A stretch of 57,520 bases of DNA from Spirochaetales bacterium (GCA_030615505.1 JAUWZD010000014.1:1-57520); one strand, 5' to 3'; counted from the stretch's first letter, positions 26,565 to 34,611 are shown. The notes: generated by a model not told the origin, from the sequence alone. Program-made: numbers and translations.

Positions 26565-27449
26565 ATGGCAGCAGAAATTATTGACGGCAACAGTATTGCA
26601 AAACAGATCCGCGGAGAACTGGAAGAAGAAATCAAGAAATTGAAAGAGGAAAATAATACAACCCCGGGACTGGCGGTGGTTTTAGTTGGTGAGAATCCGG
26701 CCTCCCAGGTTTATGTTCGCATGAAAAACAAGGCCTGTCATGATATAGGCGTATATTCGGAACAGCACAGCTTGAGCAAGGATATTTCTGAGGCTGATCT
26801 CCTTAAGCTTATTGATAAGCTTAACGAAGACAGTAAGATCCACGGCATCCTGGTTCAGCTTCCCCTGCCTGAGCATATTGATGAGAGCAAAGTCTTGTAC
26901 AGAATCAAGCCGGAAAAGGATGTCGACGGCTTTCATCCGGTTAATCTCGGGAAAATGCTTATCGGAGAACCGGGTTTTCTTCCGTGTACTCCCTTTGGGG
27001 TACAGAAGCTGCTCATCTATTCAGGCGTTAATTTGGAGGGAGCACATGTGGTCGTGGTCGGGCGGAGCAATATCGTGGGCAAGCCTGTGGCCAATATGCT
27101 TCTGCAGAAACAGAAGGATGCCAATGCCACTGTAACGGTTTGTCATTCCAGGACCAAGGATCTTGCCTCGATTACCAGGCAGGCCGATGTTCTTATCGCG
27201 GCCATAGGAAGACCTGAAATGATTACTGCGGATATGGTACGAGAGGGTGCTGTGGTTATAGACGTCGGTGTAAACAGGGTTGATGACCCGGGGCGCAAGC
27301 GGGGCTACAAGCTTGTAGGAGATGTTAAGTTCGATGAGGTATCGCAGAAATGCAGGGCCATTACACCGGTGCCCGGCGGAGTCGGTCCAATGACCATCAC
27401 CATGCTACTATATAATACGGTTAAATCGGCCAAGAATTCTGCTGCCTGA
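26565..27449 (+). CDS. folD: bifunctional methylenetetrahydrofolate dehydrogenase/cyclohydrolase
   Basis: A 294-residue FolD with the active-site region 'YVRMKNKACHDIGV' (Tyr and Lys of the catalytic pair), 'GILVQLPLPEHID', 'PEKDVDGFHPVNLGKM', 'PCTPFGVQKLL', the dinucleotide fold 'VVVGRSNIVGKPVANML' and the C-terminal 'PVPGGVGPMTITMLL'. It oxidises methylene-THF to methenyl-THF with NAD(P)+ and hydrolyses this to formyl-THF. Last gene of the Met/Hdr/Flx operon, it provides the step on the oxidised side of MetF, so the operon covers methyl-THF to formyl-THF. Confidence 0.96.
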   Translation: MAAEIIDGNSIAKQIRGELEEEIKKLKEENNTTPGLAVVLVGENPASQVYVRMKNKACHDIGVYSEQHSLSKDISEADLLKLIDKLNEDSKIHGILVQLPLPEHIDESKVLYRIKPEKDVDGFHPVNLGKMLIGEPGFLPCTPFGVQKLLIYSGVNLEGAHVVVVGRSNIVGKPVANMLLQKQKDANATVTVCHSRTKDLASITRQADVLIAAIGRPEMITADMVREGAVVIDVGVNRVDDPGRKRGYKLVGDVKFDEVSQKCRAITPVPGGVGPMTITMLLYNTVKSAKNSAA

Positions 27450-27530
27450 GCTCTTACAGAATATTAAATCACTTTGTTTCTGATTGTAAGTTGACTTATT
27501 ATCATTTTATGTATATCGTTAACTATAATA

Positions 27531-27542
27531 TTGGTCGACCAA
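27531..27542. promoter_or_regulatory. 12-bp perfect palindrome before the antitoxin remnant
   Basis: TTGGTCGACCAA is a perfect palindrome directly downstream of a TATAAT-like box (27524-27529) and 15 bases before the ATG of the antitoxin pseudogene. Position and symmetry suit autoregulation by a Phd/YefM-type antitoxin. No good -35 box is seen at 16-18 bases. Confidence 0.4.
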
Positions 27543-27557
27543 AAAAGAAGGCTATTT

Positions 27558-27808
27558 ATGAGAATATTATCCTTATCCGAAGTAAAAATGAAGCTCAGTG
27601 AGCTCATTGAAAATGTTTATTCTACTGATGAAGAATAGTTATTACAAAAAACGGCAGGCCTCATGCTGTACTGGTAAGCCCTGACGAGTTCGAAAGCTGG
27701 AAAGAAACAATTGAGATTAAATCGGATGCTGATCTTATGAATGAAATTAAAAAAGGCCTTTTATCATTAAAGGGGAAATGCAGGCTTTATGCCCTTGAAG
27801 AGGAGTAA
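27558..27808 (+). pseudogene. Phd/YefM-type antitoxin, frameshifted, toxin absent
   Basis: The frame from ATG 27558 reads 'MRILSLSEVKMKLSELIENV' and stops after 26 codons at a TAG (27636-27638). One base over, the other frame continues as 'VITKNGRPHAVLVSPDEFESW' and runs to the stop at 27806-27808. Together they make an ordinary Phd-family antitoxin of about 83 residues with the typical 'I.KNGRP.AVLVS..EFE' core. A single-base deletion near 27636 explains the break. No RelE/ParE-type toxin frame follows; the next gene, 3 bases on, encodes a secreted protein. An orphaned, inactive antitoxin is the simplest reading. Confidence 0.75.
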
Positions 27809-27811
27809 ATA

Positions 27812-28450
27812 ATGTTCCGAGTAAAACAGCTATTAAAGATTATTATTTTCTGCCTGATAATCTTTATTACATGTACAGCTTTTACTGAAAGTTTTGAAGA
27901 TAAGAATTATGATTTTGGTATTTCATCTGGCATATGGCTGCCTGGTAAAATATCTGCTTCAGATGATCTGTCTGATTCAGATTTTAGCAAAACACTTGAT
28001 AAAAAGGCGACGTTTTTTCTAAGATGCATTGCGGATGCATATGTAGTTCCAAAGCTTGCGCTTGGCGGATATATAAACTACAGCAATGTAGCGCTGGAGA
28101 AGGACGTAATGCTCGGGCACTGGGACGGAGAAGATCATGAGATTCCCGAATCCGGCATAATTATGCTTGAGTTTGGCGGTACAATTAAAGCCCGCTTTAT
28201 AGTCAATCCTAAACTGGCAATTAAGCCCGGTTTAAATATTGGTTATAGACAGACATTTTCAGAAAGTGAAGATGCCCGGTGCAAAGGTCTTGGTATCAAT
28301 GGCAGTTGTGAAATACAATATAGAACACCGATAGATCTTATAATATATGGAGATATAGGATTTTTAACACAACCATTTGGCGGAGTCCATGACGTTGCCT
28401 ATATGCTCTTTTCTCCTATTTTATATGTTGCACTTGGCCTTGGGCTGTGA
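27812..28450 (+). CDS. predicted secreted beta-barrel-like protein
   Basis: A 212-residue protein with a signal peptide (about residues 1-25, 'IIFCLIIFITCTAFTESF') and then alternating hydrophobic/polar strands rich in Gly and aromatic residues, such as 'YDFGISSGIWLPGKI', 'KLALGGYINYSNV' and 'LAIKPGLNIGYRQTF', with a hydrophobic C-terminal end. This pattern suggests a small eight-stranded outer-membrane barrel. I do not recognise a named family. It starts 3 bases after the antitoxin remnant with GAGGAG as ribosome site inside it. Confidence 0.55.
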   Translation: MFRVKQLLKIIIFCLIIFITCTAFTESFEDKNYDFGISSGIWLPGKISASDDLSDSDFSKTLDKKATFFLRCIADAYVVPKLALGGYINYSNVALEKDVMLGHWDGEDHEIPESGIIMLEFGGTIKARFIVNPKLAIKPGLNIGYRQTFSESEDARCKGLGINGSCEIQYRTPIDLIIYGDIGFLTQPFGGVHDVAYMLFSPILYVALGLGL

Positions 28451-28565
28451 GGCATGTACAAGGGAGGCTTACGCCGTTTATTTATCACCTTCCCTGGGTA
28501 AGAAACACATTAACAACCCTTCTATCGCTTTTACTGTGCCTGTATGTGGAATGGAAAGTTCGCAT

Positions 28566-28603
28566 TTGACATCATATTAATGATGATGTATTATTTACAT
28601 CAT
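28566..28603 (+). promoter_or_regulatory. vapBC promoter with three ACATCAT operator boxes
   Basis: TTGACA (28566-28571), 17 bases, TATTAT (28589-28594). ACATCAT occurs at 28569-28575, inverted at 28583-28589 and again direct at 28597-28603, the last overlapping the vapB start codon. The boxes cover -35, -10 and the predicted start of transcription, as expected for autorepression by a ribbon-helix-helix antitoxin. The predicted transcript would begin near 28601, one base before the ATG. Confidence 0.65.
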
Positions 28604-28874
28604 GATAAGAACACAAATCCAATTACCTGATAAGCTTTATCGTCGCTTGAAAGAACTGGCAAAAAGTGAAGAGACCTCGCTTGCAGAGATCATGAGGAGA
28701 GCTGGTGAACATATCTTATTGGTTCATCCCGAGTATGAACTTGCACAAAAGAATTGGCAGCCTCCGGAACCGGAAGATCTTGGCGAATTCCAGAGTCATG
28801 AATCAAACTGGAGGATTCTGGCGAATGCACAGGAATTTGAAGATATTGCATCAAAGGAGGATTCCGGTTCATGA
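28602..28874 (+). CDS. vapB: ribbon-helix-helix antitoxin (VapB type)
   Basis: A 90-residue protein with an N-terminal ribbon-helix-helix domain: 'IRTQIQLPDKLYRRLKELAKSEETSLAEIMRRAGEH' (DNA-binding strand at residues 2-8). The acidic C-terminal tail, rich in Pro, Glu and Trp, is the usual toxin-binding part. The stop overlaps the toxin start by ATGA. No ribosome site is visible before the ATG, and the promoter lies so close that the mRNA may be leaderless. It should bind its toxin and repress the operon through the ACATCAT boxes. Confidence 0.82.
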   Translation: MIRTQIQLPDKLYRRLKELAKSEETSLAEIMRRAGEHILLVHPEYELAQKNWQPPEPEDLGEFQSHESNWRILANAQEFEDIASKEDSGS

Positions 28875-29302
28875 TCTCCTGCGATACTAATCTTTTACTC
28901 CATGCGTATAACAAACAGAGTGCATTGCATATCCCGGCAAAAGATTTTTTCATCAAATATTCGGGGAACAGAGATTTTACAATATGTGAGCTTGTTTTAA
29001 CGGAGTTCTATGTTTTATTACGAAATCCTGCAGTAGTCGAAAAACCACTCAGTGCAGAGAAAGCATTCGAAGTTTGTCAGAGATATCGCCAAAACATAAA
29101 CTGGATAGTTATCGATTACCCTGGCGGTCTCATGAAAGAGATTTGGGAAAGAGCTTCAAGGCCTGATCTCGGCCGCCGTTCTATATTTGATGCACGTCTT
29201 GCATTAACCCTAAGGCATCATGGAGTAAGCGAATTTGCAACACGAAATGTCAGACACTTTCAAGACTATGGATTTAAACATGTATGGGATCCATTAGAGT
29301 GA
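28871..29302 (+). CDS. vapC: PIN-domain ribonuclease toxin (VapC type)
   Basis: A 143-residue PIN-domain protein with the acidic catalytic set: Asp5 in 'ISCDTNLLLHAY', an acidic residue in 'CELVLTEFYVLLRN' (Glu40/Glu45) and Asp107 in 'RRSIFDARLALTLRHHG', followed by 'FATRNVRHFQDYGF'. PIN toxins cut specific RNAs, often tRNAs or the sarcin-ricin loop, and are held inactive by their antitoxin. The pair is intact, in contrast to the broken antitoxin 1 kb upstream. GGAGGATTCCGG before the start, together with the 4-base overlap, gives coupled translation. Confidence 0.86.
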   Translation: MISCDTNLLLHAYNKQSALHIPAKDFFIKYSGNRDFTICELVLTEFYVLLRNPAVVEKPLSAEKAFEVCQRYRQNINWIVIDYPGGLMKEIWERASRPDLGRRSIFDARLALTLRHHGVSEFATRNVRHFQDYGFKHVWDPLE

Positions 29303-30005
29303 TTATCGATACATGCCCGGATTTTTTAAAGAGATGAAGAAATATCCATAGGAAATAGAAACAAAGTTGGCCTTTCAGGTTCAGGCGCGTGATCTGGAGG
29401 GAGCTGAGCAGAGTATTTTCCATCTTGTAGAGTATATTTGCAATAATCAAAGTTCAGATAATTTTGATGAGATAAAATTGCGGATAATACAGGTTTTAAC
29501 TATTGCAAGCCGATCAGCCTATAATGCCGGTGGGAACCCAAATAATTTATTTAGGATCAATCTTTATTTTATTAAAAAAATGCTAATGATTAGAAGCAAA
29601 ACAGAACTCCTGTCTCTGGCTAAAAATATTTTGAAGAAATTAATTTCCATTATACCTGAGAAAAATATCACTAATAAAGCTAAAATAAATACTGCACTTC
29701 AGTATATTCGTGAACACTGTACTTCGAATGTTTCTAGAAATGTTGTATCTGATATTCTTGGTTGCAGCCCATCGCATCTAAGCAGATTGTTCTCAGAGAT
29801 TACAGGTCATACCTTTAAAGAATTTGTGTTGAAATACAGAATGGAAAAGGCAAAAGAACTGCTTCATAATGTACATTTAAATATAATAGAAGTAGCTTAT
29901 GAGGTGGGGTATAATGATCCTAACTATTTTACATCTGCCTTTAAGAGAACGTTCGGTATAACACCCTCCCTATTTAAAAAAAGTATTCCCATTAAGCCTG
30001 ATTAA
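29298..30005 (+). pseudogene. AraC-family regulator, C-terminal fragment with an in-frame stop
   Basis: From the TTG at 29367 to 30005 an open frame of 212 codons ends in a good AraC/XylS DNA-binding domain: first HTH 'VVSDILGCSPSHLSRLFSEITG', second HTH 'IEVAYEVGYNDPNYFTSAFKRTFGITP'. The sequence just upstream in the same frame (29298-29366) still looks like family sequence ('GFFKEMKKYP' then TAG at 29349-29351, then 'EIETKLA'), where a tyrosine codon would be expected. The sensor or N-terminal half is missing and is replaced by vapC. The 212-codon frame could still be translated from TTG as a DNA-binding fragment, but it has no clear ribosome site. Confidence 0.7.
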
Positions 30006-30009
30006 TTCT

Positions 30010-30420
30010 CATTTATCGTTCCCTCATAACTTTTTCAAAGAAAATAATACATTTGTGGCTGATTTTATCGGAGAGGCGAACATTGTTGAGGTTAAGGTTC
30101 TTGATTTGAATGAGAACAGGGCTCAGGTTCAGCTTGGAACACTTAAGATTTCCACACCCTTCCTGAAAAAGCCCGATAAGGATAAAATCGCCAGGCTCAT
30201 AATCCGGCCGGAGGATATCTATATCGGTCAGGCGGATGAGAAGGGTTTGAAAGGGGTTGTAAAATACGCAATGTACCAGGGTGCAACAAACGACTATATT
30301 ATCGACACCGAGGCGGGAGAGTTGAGGATTATCGACTATCAAGCCAAAGGGGTATTACGAGAGCATGGCACCCAGGTCTCCCTTACTTTCAGGGAGGATC
30401 ATATATTTCTATTAAATTAA
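30010..30420 (+). pseudogene. ABC transporter ATPase remnant (C-terminal TOBE part only)
   Basis: The frame ending at 30420 carries the regulatory C-terminus of a PotA/FbpC-type ABC ATPase: 'NTFVADFIGEANIVEVKV', 'IIRPEDIYIGQ', 'KGVVKYAMYQGATNDYIIDT' and a final OB-fold strand. The frame is open back to about 30010, but nothing of the ATPase domain (Walker A, LSGGQ, Walker B) is present; it would need about 240 further residues, and the AraC fragment occupies that place. It is a truncated gene, probably not functional. The family exports or imports polyamines, iron or thiamine-like compounds. Confidence 0.75.
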
Positions 30421-30434
30421 CCAAAAAAGGGGGT

Positions 30435-30692
30435 TTTAAAGAGTGGAGTATTAAGAACAAGGGTCCCTCCGCTGTCTGGATCGTGGCAGCGGGAGAGTCG
30501 GCTGCAGACTTCCCTCACAAGATCGCAGAAGGGGATTCAGTTTCCATAACAACGACCCTGGTGGATCTCTACACCTATATTGTTGTGGACAATGAAGGCG
30601 GCGGCACGACGACTCTAGATGTTAAGGCCAAGGTTGGGGAAACCGATGCCAAGACCGCCCGCGGCAAATATATGAGGATCATCTGGTTCTGA
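30435..30692 (+). pseudogene. short hypothetical frame, apparently without its start
   Basis: From about 30435 the frame reads 'KEWSIKNKGPSAVWIVAAG' and continues with strand-rich sequence to 'ARGKYMRIIWF' before the stop at 30690-30692 (about 85 codons). The only start codons are a GTG at 30483, inside the smooth sequence, and none at the expected 5' end. Composition is more GC-rich than the AraC fragment nearby. No family recognised. It may be the end of a longer secreted or phage-like beta protein; low certainty. Confidence 0.4.
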
Positions 30693-30716
30693 GGTGGGGA
30701 AAGCATCCCCGACTTT

Positions 30717-31271
30717 TTATTGGCCTAAAGACGCTACGATTTCAGCCCAGAACTTTTTTTCATCCAGATCACCGTTTAAGAAGGAAGTGATCAGCACGCG
30801 GGCGGATTCAGGAAGAGCCTTCCAGTACTTGTTAATCCAATCCTCTGGAAGCTCTTTCTCTTCCTCCGCAGGCATTTTTCCCTGTTTATAAGATACAAAT
30901 TGGCTGATCATTGTTATCATAACATCCGGGGGAAGAGGGACATTTTTTTCCGGTGAAGCTTTTCCCCTCCTGGGCAGCCACTTATCCAGTAAAACATCGA
31001 GCTCCCTGTCCGTGATACCGGGTTCCTGTTTGCGAATGATATCAGAGACAATTTGTCTTGAGATTTCACCTACATTAAATGAGGCTCCCAACTGGGATTG
31101 AATTCTTTTAGCCATGCTTTGAGCCATTCCCTTAGGTCCGATCCCTCCCGGTCCTGTAAAGAAATCTTTGGTACGACGGTTGACTGCCCCGGTAATCACC
31201 TCAAGTTCCGAAGAGCTGGCCTGGTTCAGAATATAGTCTAAAACTCGATATAGCTTATCTTCTTTAGACAC
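30717..31271 (-). CDS. hypothetical protein, helical, 184 residues
   Basis: A cytoplasmic protein with no signal peptide, membrane segment or Cys motif. It is predominantly helical with a basic central part ('NRRTKDFFTGPGGIGPKGM', 'LPRRGKASPEKNVPLPP') and a C-terminal 'EDWINKYWKALPESARVLI'. The start is GTG 31271, with AGGGGAG about 14 bases in front. I do not recognise the family. It has normal codon use, which suggests a real gene, unlike the fragments left of it. It is divergent from the glycerate kinase gene. Confidence 0.6.
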   Translation of the reverse strand: MSKEDKLYRVLDYILNQASSSELEVITGAVNRRTKDFFTGPGGIGPKGMAQSMAKRIQSQLGASFNVGEISRQIVSDIIRKQEPGITDRELDVLLDKWLPRRGKASPEKNVPLPPDVMITMISQFVSYKQGKMPAEEEKELPEDWINKYWKALPESARVLITSFLNGDLDEKKFWAEIVASLGQ

Positions 31272-31375
31272 TTAAGTTATGCATCTCCCCTAAAAGTTAA
31301 ACGAGATTTGTGGTTCCATGTACTGATAGTATAGGATAAACTTAAAGGGAGAATCAATGAGTACGTGAGGGAAGA

Positions 31376-32734
31376 ATGACAGTTAAAGATGAGTATTGGG
31401 AGTTAAGAGAGATCTTTATGGCTGCTGTGGCGAGAGTCAATCCATACAGCATGATTTTAAAACATCTGCGAATTGAGAATAATGAGTTAATAATCTCATA
31501 TGAAGGTTTTAAAAAACAGATCGATCTGAATGATTTCAAGCGGATCATTATTCTTGGAGCCGGTAAGGCCACTGCAAAAATGGCCCTGGCCGTAGAGGAG
31601 ATTTTTGGAGAGAGGATCAATACAGGGGTGATTTCTGTGAAGTACGGGCATACTGAAGATCTTAAGAGGATCAGGATTATAGAAGCCGGGCATCCCGTTC
31701 CTGATGAAAAAAGTGTCCAGGCGGCTTCCGAAATTGAGCTCCTGGCCCGGGAGGCTGATGAAGAGACCCTGGTTATTAATTTAATCTCAGGAGGAGGCTC
31801 GGCTTTACTTGCCTCACCCTTAAGACTTCCCGCGGATAATAAAATTCCCCGGATCTTACTGGAGGAAAAACAAGTTACAACCCGTATATTACTCTCCTGC
31901 GGAGCGGCTATCCGGGAAATAAACTGCCTGCGCAAACATATCTCTCAGATTAAGGGGGGCCGCCTGGCTGCAATACTCTATCCCGCAGTTTCGGTAAACC
32001 TGATCCTCTCCGATGTAGTGGGAGATCACCTCGATTCAATTGCCTCAGGCCTTACTGCTCATGATGAAACAACCTATAAGCAAGCGGATGGGATAATAAA
32101 GAAGTACGGCCTGGAGAAGAAGCTTCCCGATAGCGTTTTGAATATCATTCAGATGGGCCTTGAGGGAGAGATTGAGGAAACCCCAAAGCCCGGGGACAGA
32201 GTATTTTCCAAGCTTATTAATATACTGATGGGAACCAATTATACGGGCTTGCAGGCTGCATCTGTTAGAGCAAAAGAACTGGGCTACAATACTGCTGCAC
32301 TTTCATCTCAGATTACAGGTGAGGCCAGGGAGGTGGCCAAAATGTATGCAGGAATTGCCCGGGATATTAAGAAATATGATTGTTTGGAAAAGAAACCTGC
32401 CTGTATAATCGGAGGGGGTGAAACAACAGTGACCTTAAGAGGAAAGGGCAGGGGGGGGAGGAATCAGGAGCTCGCTTTGTCTTTTTTAGAGGAGGTTGAA
32501 GATGGTATTTACTTCCTGTCCGCTTCAACAGACGGCAATGACGGGCCCACAGATGCGGCAGGGGCTTTTGCTTCCCTGGAGATTCTCAATAAAAGCAGGG
32601 AGGCGGGATTATCTCTTACCGAAAGCCTGAAACATAACGATTCCTATCATTTCTTTGATTCGCTGGGCTATCTGCTTAAGACCGGGCCGACAAATACGAA
32701 CGTATGCGATTATCAGATCTGTCTGATTAAGTGA
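31376..32734 (+). CDS. gckA: glycerate 2-kinase (GckA/MOFRL family)
   Basis: A 452-residue type II glycerate kinase that phosphorylates D-glycerate to 2-phosphoglycerate with ATP. It has the N-terminal DUF4147 Rossmann domain with 'ILGAGKATAKMALAVEEIFG', 'LISGGGSALLASP' and 'LRKHISQIKGGRLA', 'LILSDVVGDHLDSIASGLT', and the C-terminal MOFRL domain 'IGGGETTVTLRGKGRGGRNQELALS' with 'STDGNDGPTDAAGAF'. Length is normal. The ribosome site GAGGGAAG precedes the ATG. Function in serine or glyoxylate breakdown is usual; no related genes are adjacent. Confidence 0.93.
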   Translation: MTVKDEYWELREIFMAAVARVNPYSMILKHLRIENNELIISYEGFKKQIDLNDFKRIIILGAGKATAKMALAVEEIFGERINTGVISVKYGHTEDLKRIRIIEAGHPVPDEKSVQAASEIELLAREADEETLVINLISGGGSALLASPLRLPADNKIPRILLEEKQVTTRILLSCGAAIREINCLRKHISQIKGGRLAAILYPAVSVNLILSDVVGDHLDSIASGLTAHDETTYKQADGIIKKYGLEKKLPDSVLNIIQMGLEGEIEETPKPGDRVFSKLINILMGTNYTGLQAASVRAKELGYNTAALSSQITGEAREVAKMYAGIARDIKKYDCLEKKPACIIGGGETTVTLRGKGRGGRNQELALSFLEEVEDGIYFLSASTDGNDGPTDAAGAFASLEILNKSREAGLSLTESLKHNDSYHFFDSLGYLLKTGPTNTNVCDYQICLIK

Positions 32735-33992
32735 CCCTTTCGGACTGCTGCTTTATTTTCAAAGCGGGTAGAAAGGAAAGAAGCAGCAAGCCCATAATAG
32801 CCAGGGCGGTACCCACTCCCAGGATATCGGCAAGAAATCCCATGAGGGGCGACAGCAGAGCAACCAGAATTGTCTTAACCTGAGATTCACCGGACAGTCC
32901 GGAGGCCATCACTCTATTAGAGATTTGCTCACTTAAATATCCAACTGTAAGAGGGCGCCGTAGATTCTGAAGCATGTATACTAAGATAAAGAAGAGAATG
33001 GATACCAGGGGCAGAGAAAGAATCTGAAGGCTGCCTGTAATTAGAATAAATATGCCGCCCAGCAGGAAGGTGCAATTAATCACTTTAGGCAGGGAATGGA
33101 TGCGATTCAGCAGACGTCCGGCTGAGCTTGAGGCAAGGGAGGTCAGGAAGTAGAGAAGAAAATAGATGATACCTGTAAGAATGGCTACCCTCCGGTTACT
33201 GGTAATGTAGAGAAGAATGGGAAAAGCCAGGGCATAGTTTTTAAGGATGGGCTGAATATAGTCTTTGACTGTTTTGAACACGGAATCAAATGATGATGAA
33301 TTAAAGAGAATTTTTAAGAAACGTGGATTCTTGAATATATCAATAAAATCCTTCAATGTGCTTTTGATCTGTTGGAGGGCATCCTTAAATGGATTTCCTG
33401 TATTTTCCTGCCTGACAGTTCCATCGAGACTGCGGGGATAGGAGATCATAAGCAGCAGCGCCAGGATATAGGGGATAACCGAGGCCAAAAAAACAATGCG
33501 ATAGCTTCCGCTGTACAGCACCAATCCCGCAGCAATTAAAGAGGATAAGGCAGATCCCCTCTGAGAACAGGCCCGTGTGTGTCCGTAGTAATCAACTTTG
33601 AGGTCCAGCATATTGCTTAGACGGAGATATTCCAAAATCATGGCCTTGTGTGTTCCTGTCCTGAAGGCCTCACCCAGGCCAAAACATATCATGGCCAGAA
33701 TATAAAAAGCGAAGCTCGGGAGAAAAAAGAAGATGGTAAAGGAGATAATATAGGAGAGGAAGGACAGGATCATCGAACCCCTTCGTCCGAAGGCATCTGC
33801 TATAATTCCTGTGGGCATTTCCATAAGATTGGTGGCAATCTCCCGTATAGAGAAAAGAGTGCCGATTTCTAGAAATGAAAAACCCATTTCTCTGAAAAAT
33901 AGAATAATAAATGGATCGAAGAATTTCAGATTTTTAAGAAACCCATAGAGACAGAATTTATAGTACTGCTTATCTTTTATTATTTTAACCAT
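32727..33992 (-). CDS. MFS transporter
   Basis: A 421-residue membrane protein with about 12 hydrophobic segments and the MFS loop 2-3 motif as 'GIIADAFGRRGSMILSF'. The N-terminus 'FYGFLKNLKFFDPFIILFF' is typical of a subgroup of uncharacterised MFS proteins of bacteria. Substrate unknown. It overlaps the glycerate kinase end by 8 bases on the opposite strand. The tRNA gene lies 18 bases upstream on the same strand, so both may be on one transcript. No clear ribosome site precedes the ATG. Confidence 0.82.
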   Translation of the reverse strand: MVKIIKDKQYYKFCLYGFLKNLKFFDPFIILFFREMGFSFLEIGTLFSIREIATNLMEMPTGIIADAFGRRGSMILSFLSYIISFTIFFFLPSFAFYILAMICFGLGEAFRTGTHKAMILEYLRLSNMLDLKVDYYGHTRACSQRGSALSSLIAAGLVLYSGSYRIVFLASVIPYILALLLMISYPRSLDGTVRQENTGNPFKDALQQIKSTLKDFIDIFKNPRFLKILFNSSSFDSVFKTVKDYIQPILKNYALAFPILLYITSNRRVAILTGIIYFLLYFLTSLASSSAGRLLNRIHSLPKVINCTFLLGGIFILITGSLQILSLPLVSILFFILVYMLQNLRRPLTVGYLSEQISNRVMASGLSGESQVKTILVALLSPLMGFLADILGVGTALAIMGLLLLSFLPALKIKQQSERVT

Positions 33993-34010
33993 GATACAAG
34001 GACAGAAAGA

Positions 34011-34083
34011 TAGCGGCGAAGGGACTTGAACCCCTGACCCAGCGGATATGAGCCGCTTGCTCTGCCATCTGAGCTACGCCGCC
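34011..34083 (-). tRNA. tRNA-Met (anticodon CAT, elongator type)
   Basis: Minus-strand cloverleaf: acceptor GGCGGCG pairs with CGCCGCT (a G-U pair at position 1:72), D-stem GCTC/GAGC, anticodon stem AGCGG/CCGCT around loop CTCATAT, variable GGGTC, T-arm AGGGG-TTCAAGT-CCCTT, discriminator A. CCA is not encoded. The paired G1 and absence of the initiator G-C triplets in the anticodon stem argue for elongator Met. A tRNA-Ile with modified CAT is less likely from the overall sequence. Confidence 0.9.
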
Positions 34084-34143
34084 ATTTATTGAGTGCTATT
34101 AATGTGTATCGACCCATGCAATATATCAATCGCCGATATCTCT

Positions 34144-34210
34144 GTCAAGGCAGCTCCACGTATCTGTACTTACCTGCAGCCTTGACTGGGCAGGGTTTTA
34201 ACTTTAATAT
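34144..34210 (+). promoter_or_regulatory. promoter and inverted repeat for the thioesterase/cyclase gene set
   Basis: TTGACT (34182-34187), 17 bases, TAATAT (34205-34210). GTCAAGGC (34144-34151) is the inverse of GCCTTGAC (34179-34186), whose right end forms the -35 box. The predicted transcript starts about 34217, two bases before the GTG of the first gene. Confidence 0.5.
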
Positions 34211-34218
34211 CTTGTTTT

Positions 34219-34611
34219 GTGGAGACAAAAAGTATTATAACCGTGCGGTCCTATGAATGTGACAGGTATGGGCACGTGAATAATGCGGTATATCTTAATT
34301 ATCTTGAGTTTGCCCGAATGGAGTTTATGAAAACACTGGGTTTGTCCCTGGATGAATTGAGGCAAAATGGATTTGCCCTGGTGATCGCACGCATCTGTAT
34401 AGATTATAAGCGGGAAGCAAGGCAGGATGACATTCTGCAAATTATCACTAAACCGGTTAAAAAGGGAAAGATCAGTGGTATTTTCGGGCAGAGGATTTAC
34501 CGGGACAGCGAGCTGATTGCAGAAGCGGAAGTTACCTATGTCTGTATTGATAAGAACGGGAAGCCGGTAAGATTCCCTGCTGAGCTTAAAATAGAAGAGC
34601 TTGAGTCATGA
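34219..34611 (+). CDS. acyl-CoA thioesterase (4HBT/YbgC-like hot-dog fold)
   Basis: A 130-residue hot-dog thioesterase with the catalytic-site segment 'RSYECDRYGHVNNAVYLNYLEFAR' (Asp15 near the start) and 'DDILQIITKPVKKGKISGIFGQRIY'. It hydrolyses acyl-CoA or acyl-carrier thioesters. It starts with GTG 34219, which gives the normal family N-terminus, but no ribosome site is seen, and the promoter places the transcript start almost on the GTG. Its stop overlaps the cyclase start by four bases. Confidence 0.85.
   Translation: METKSIITVRSYECDRYGHVNNAVYLNYLEFARMEFMKTLGLSLDELRQNGFALVIARICIDYKREARQDDILQIITKPVKKGKISGIFGQRIYRDSELIAEAEVTYVCIDKNGKPVRFPAELKIEELES

Noticed and set aside
31354-31935. 193-codon minus-strand frame opposite glycerate kinase
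   Set aside because: It is Ser/Leu/Ile-rich shadow sequence opposite a well-defined gene.
34011-34083. tRNA gene as an attachment site of an integrated element
   Set aside because: No repeat of the tRNA 3' end, integrase or phage gene is seen on either side.
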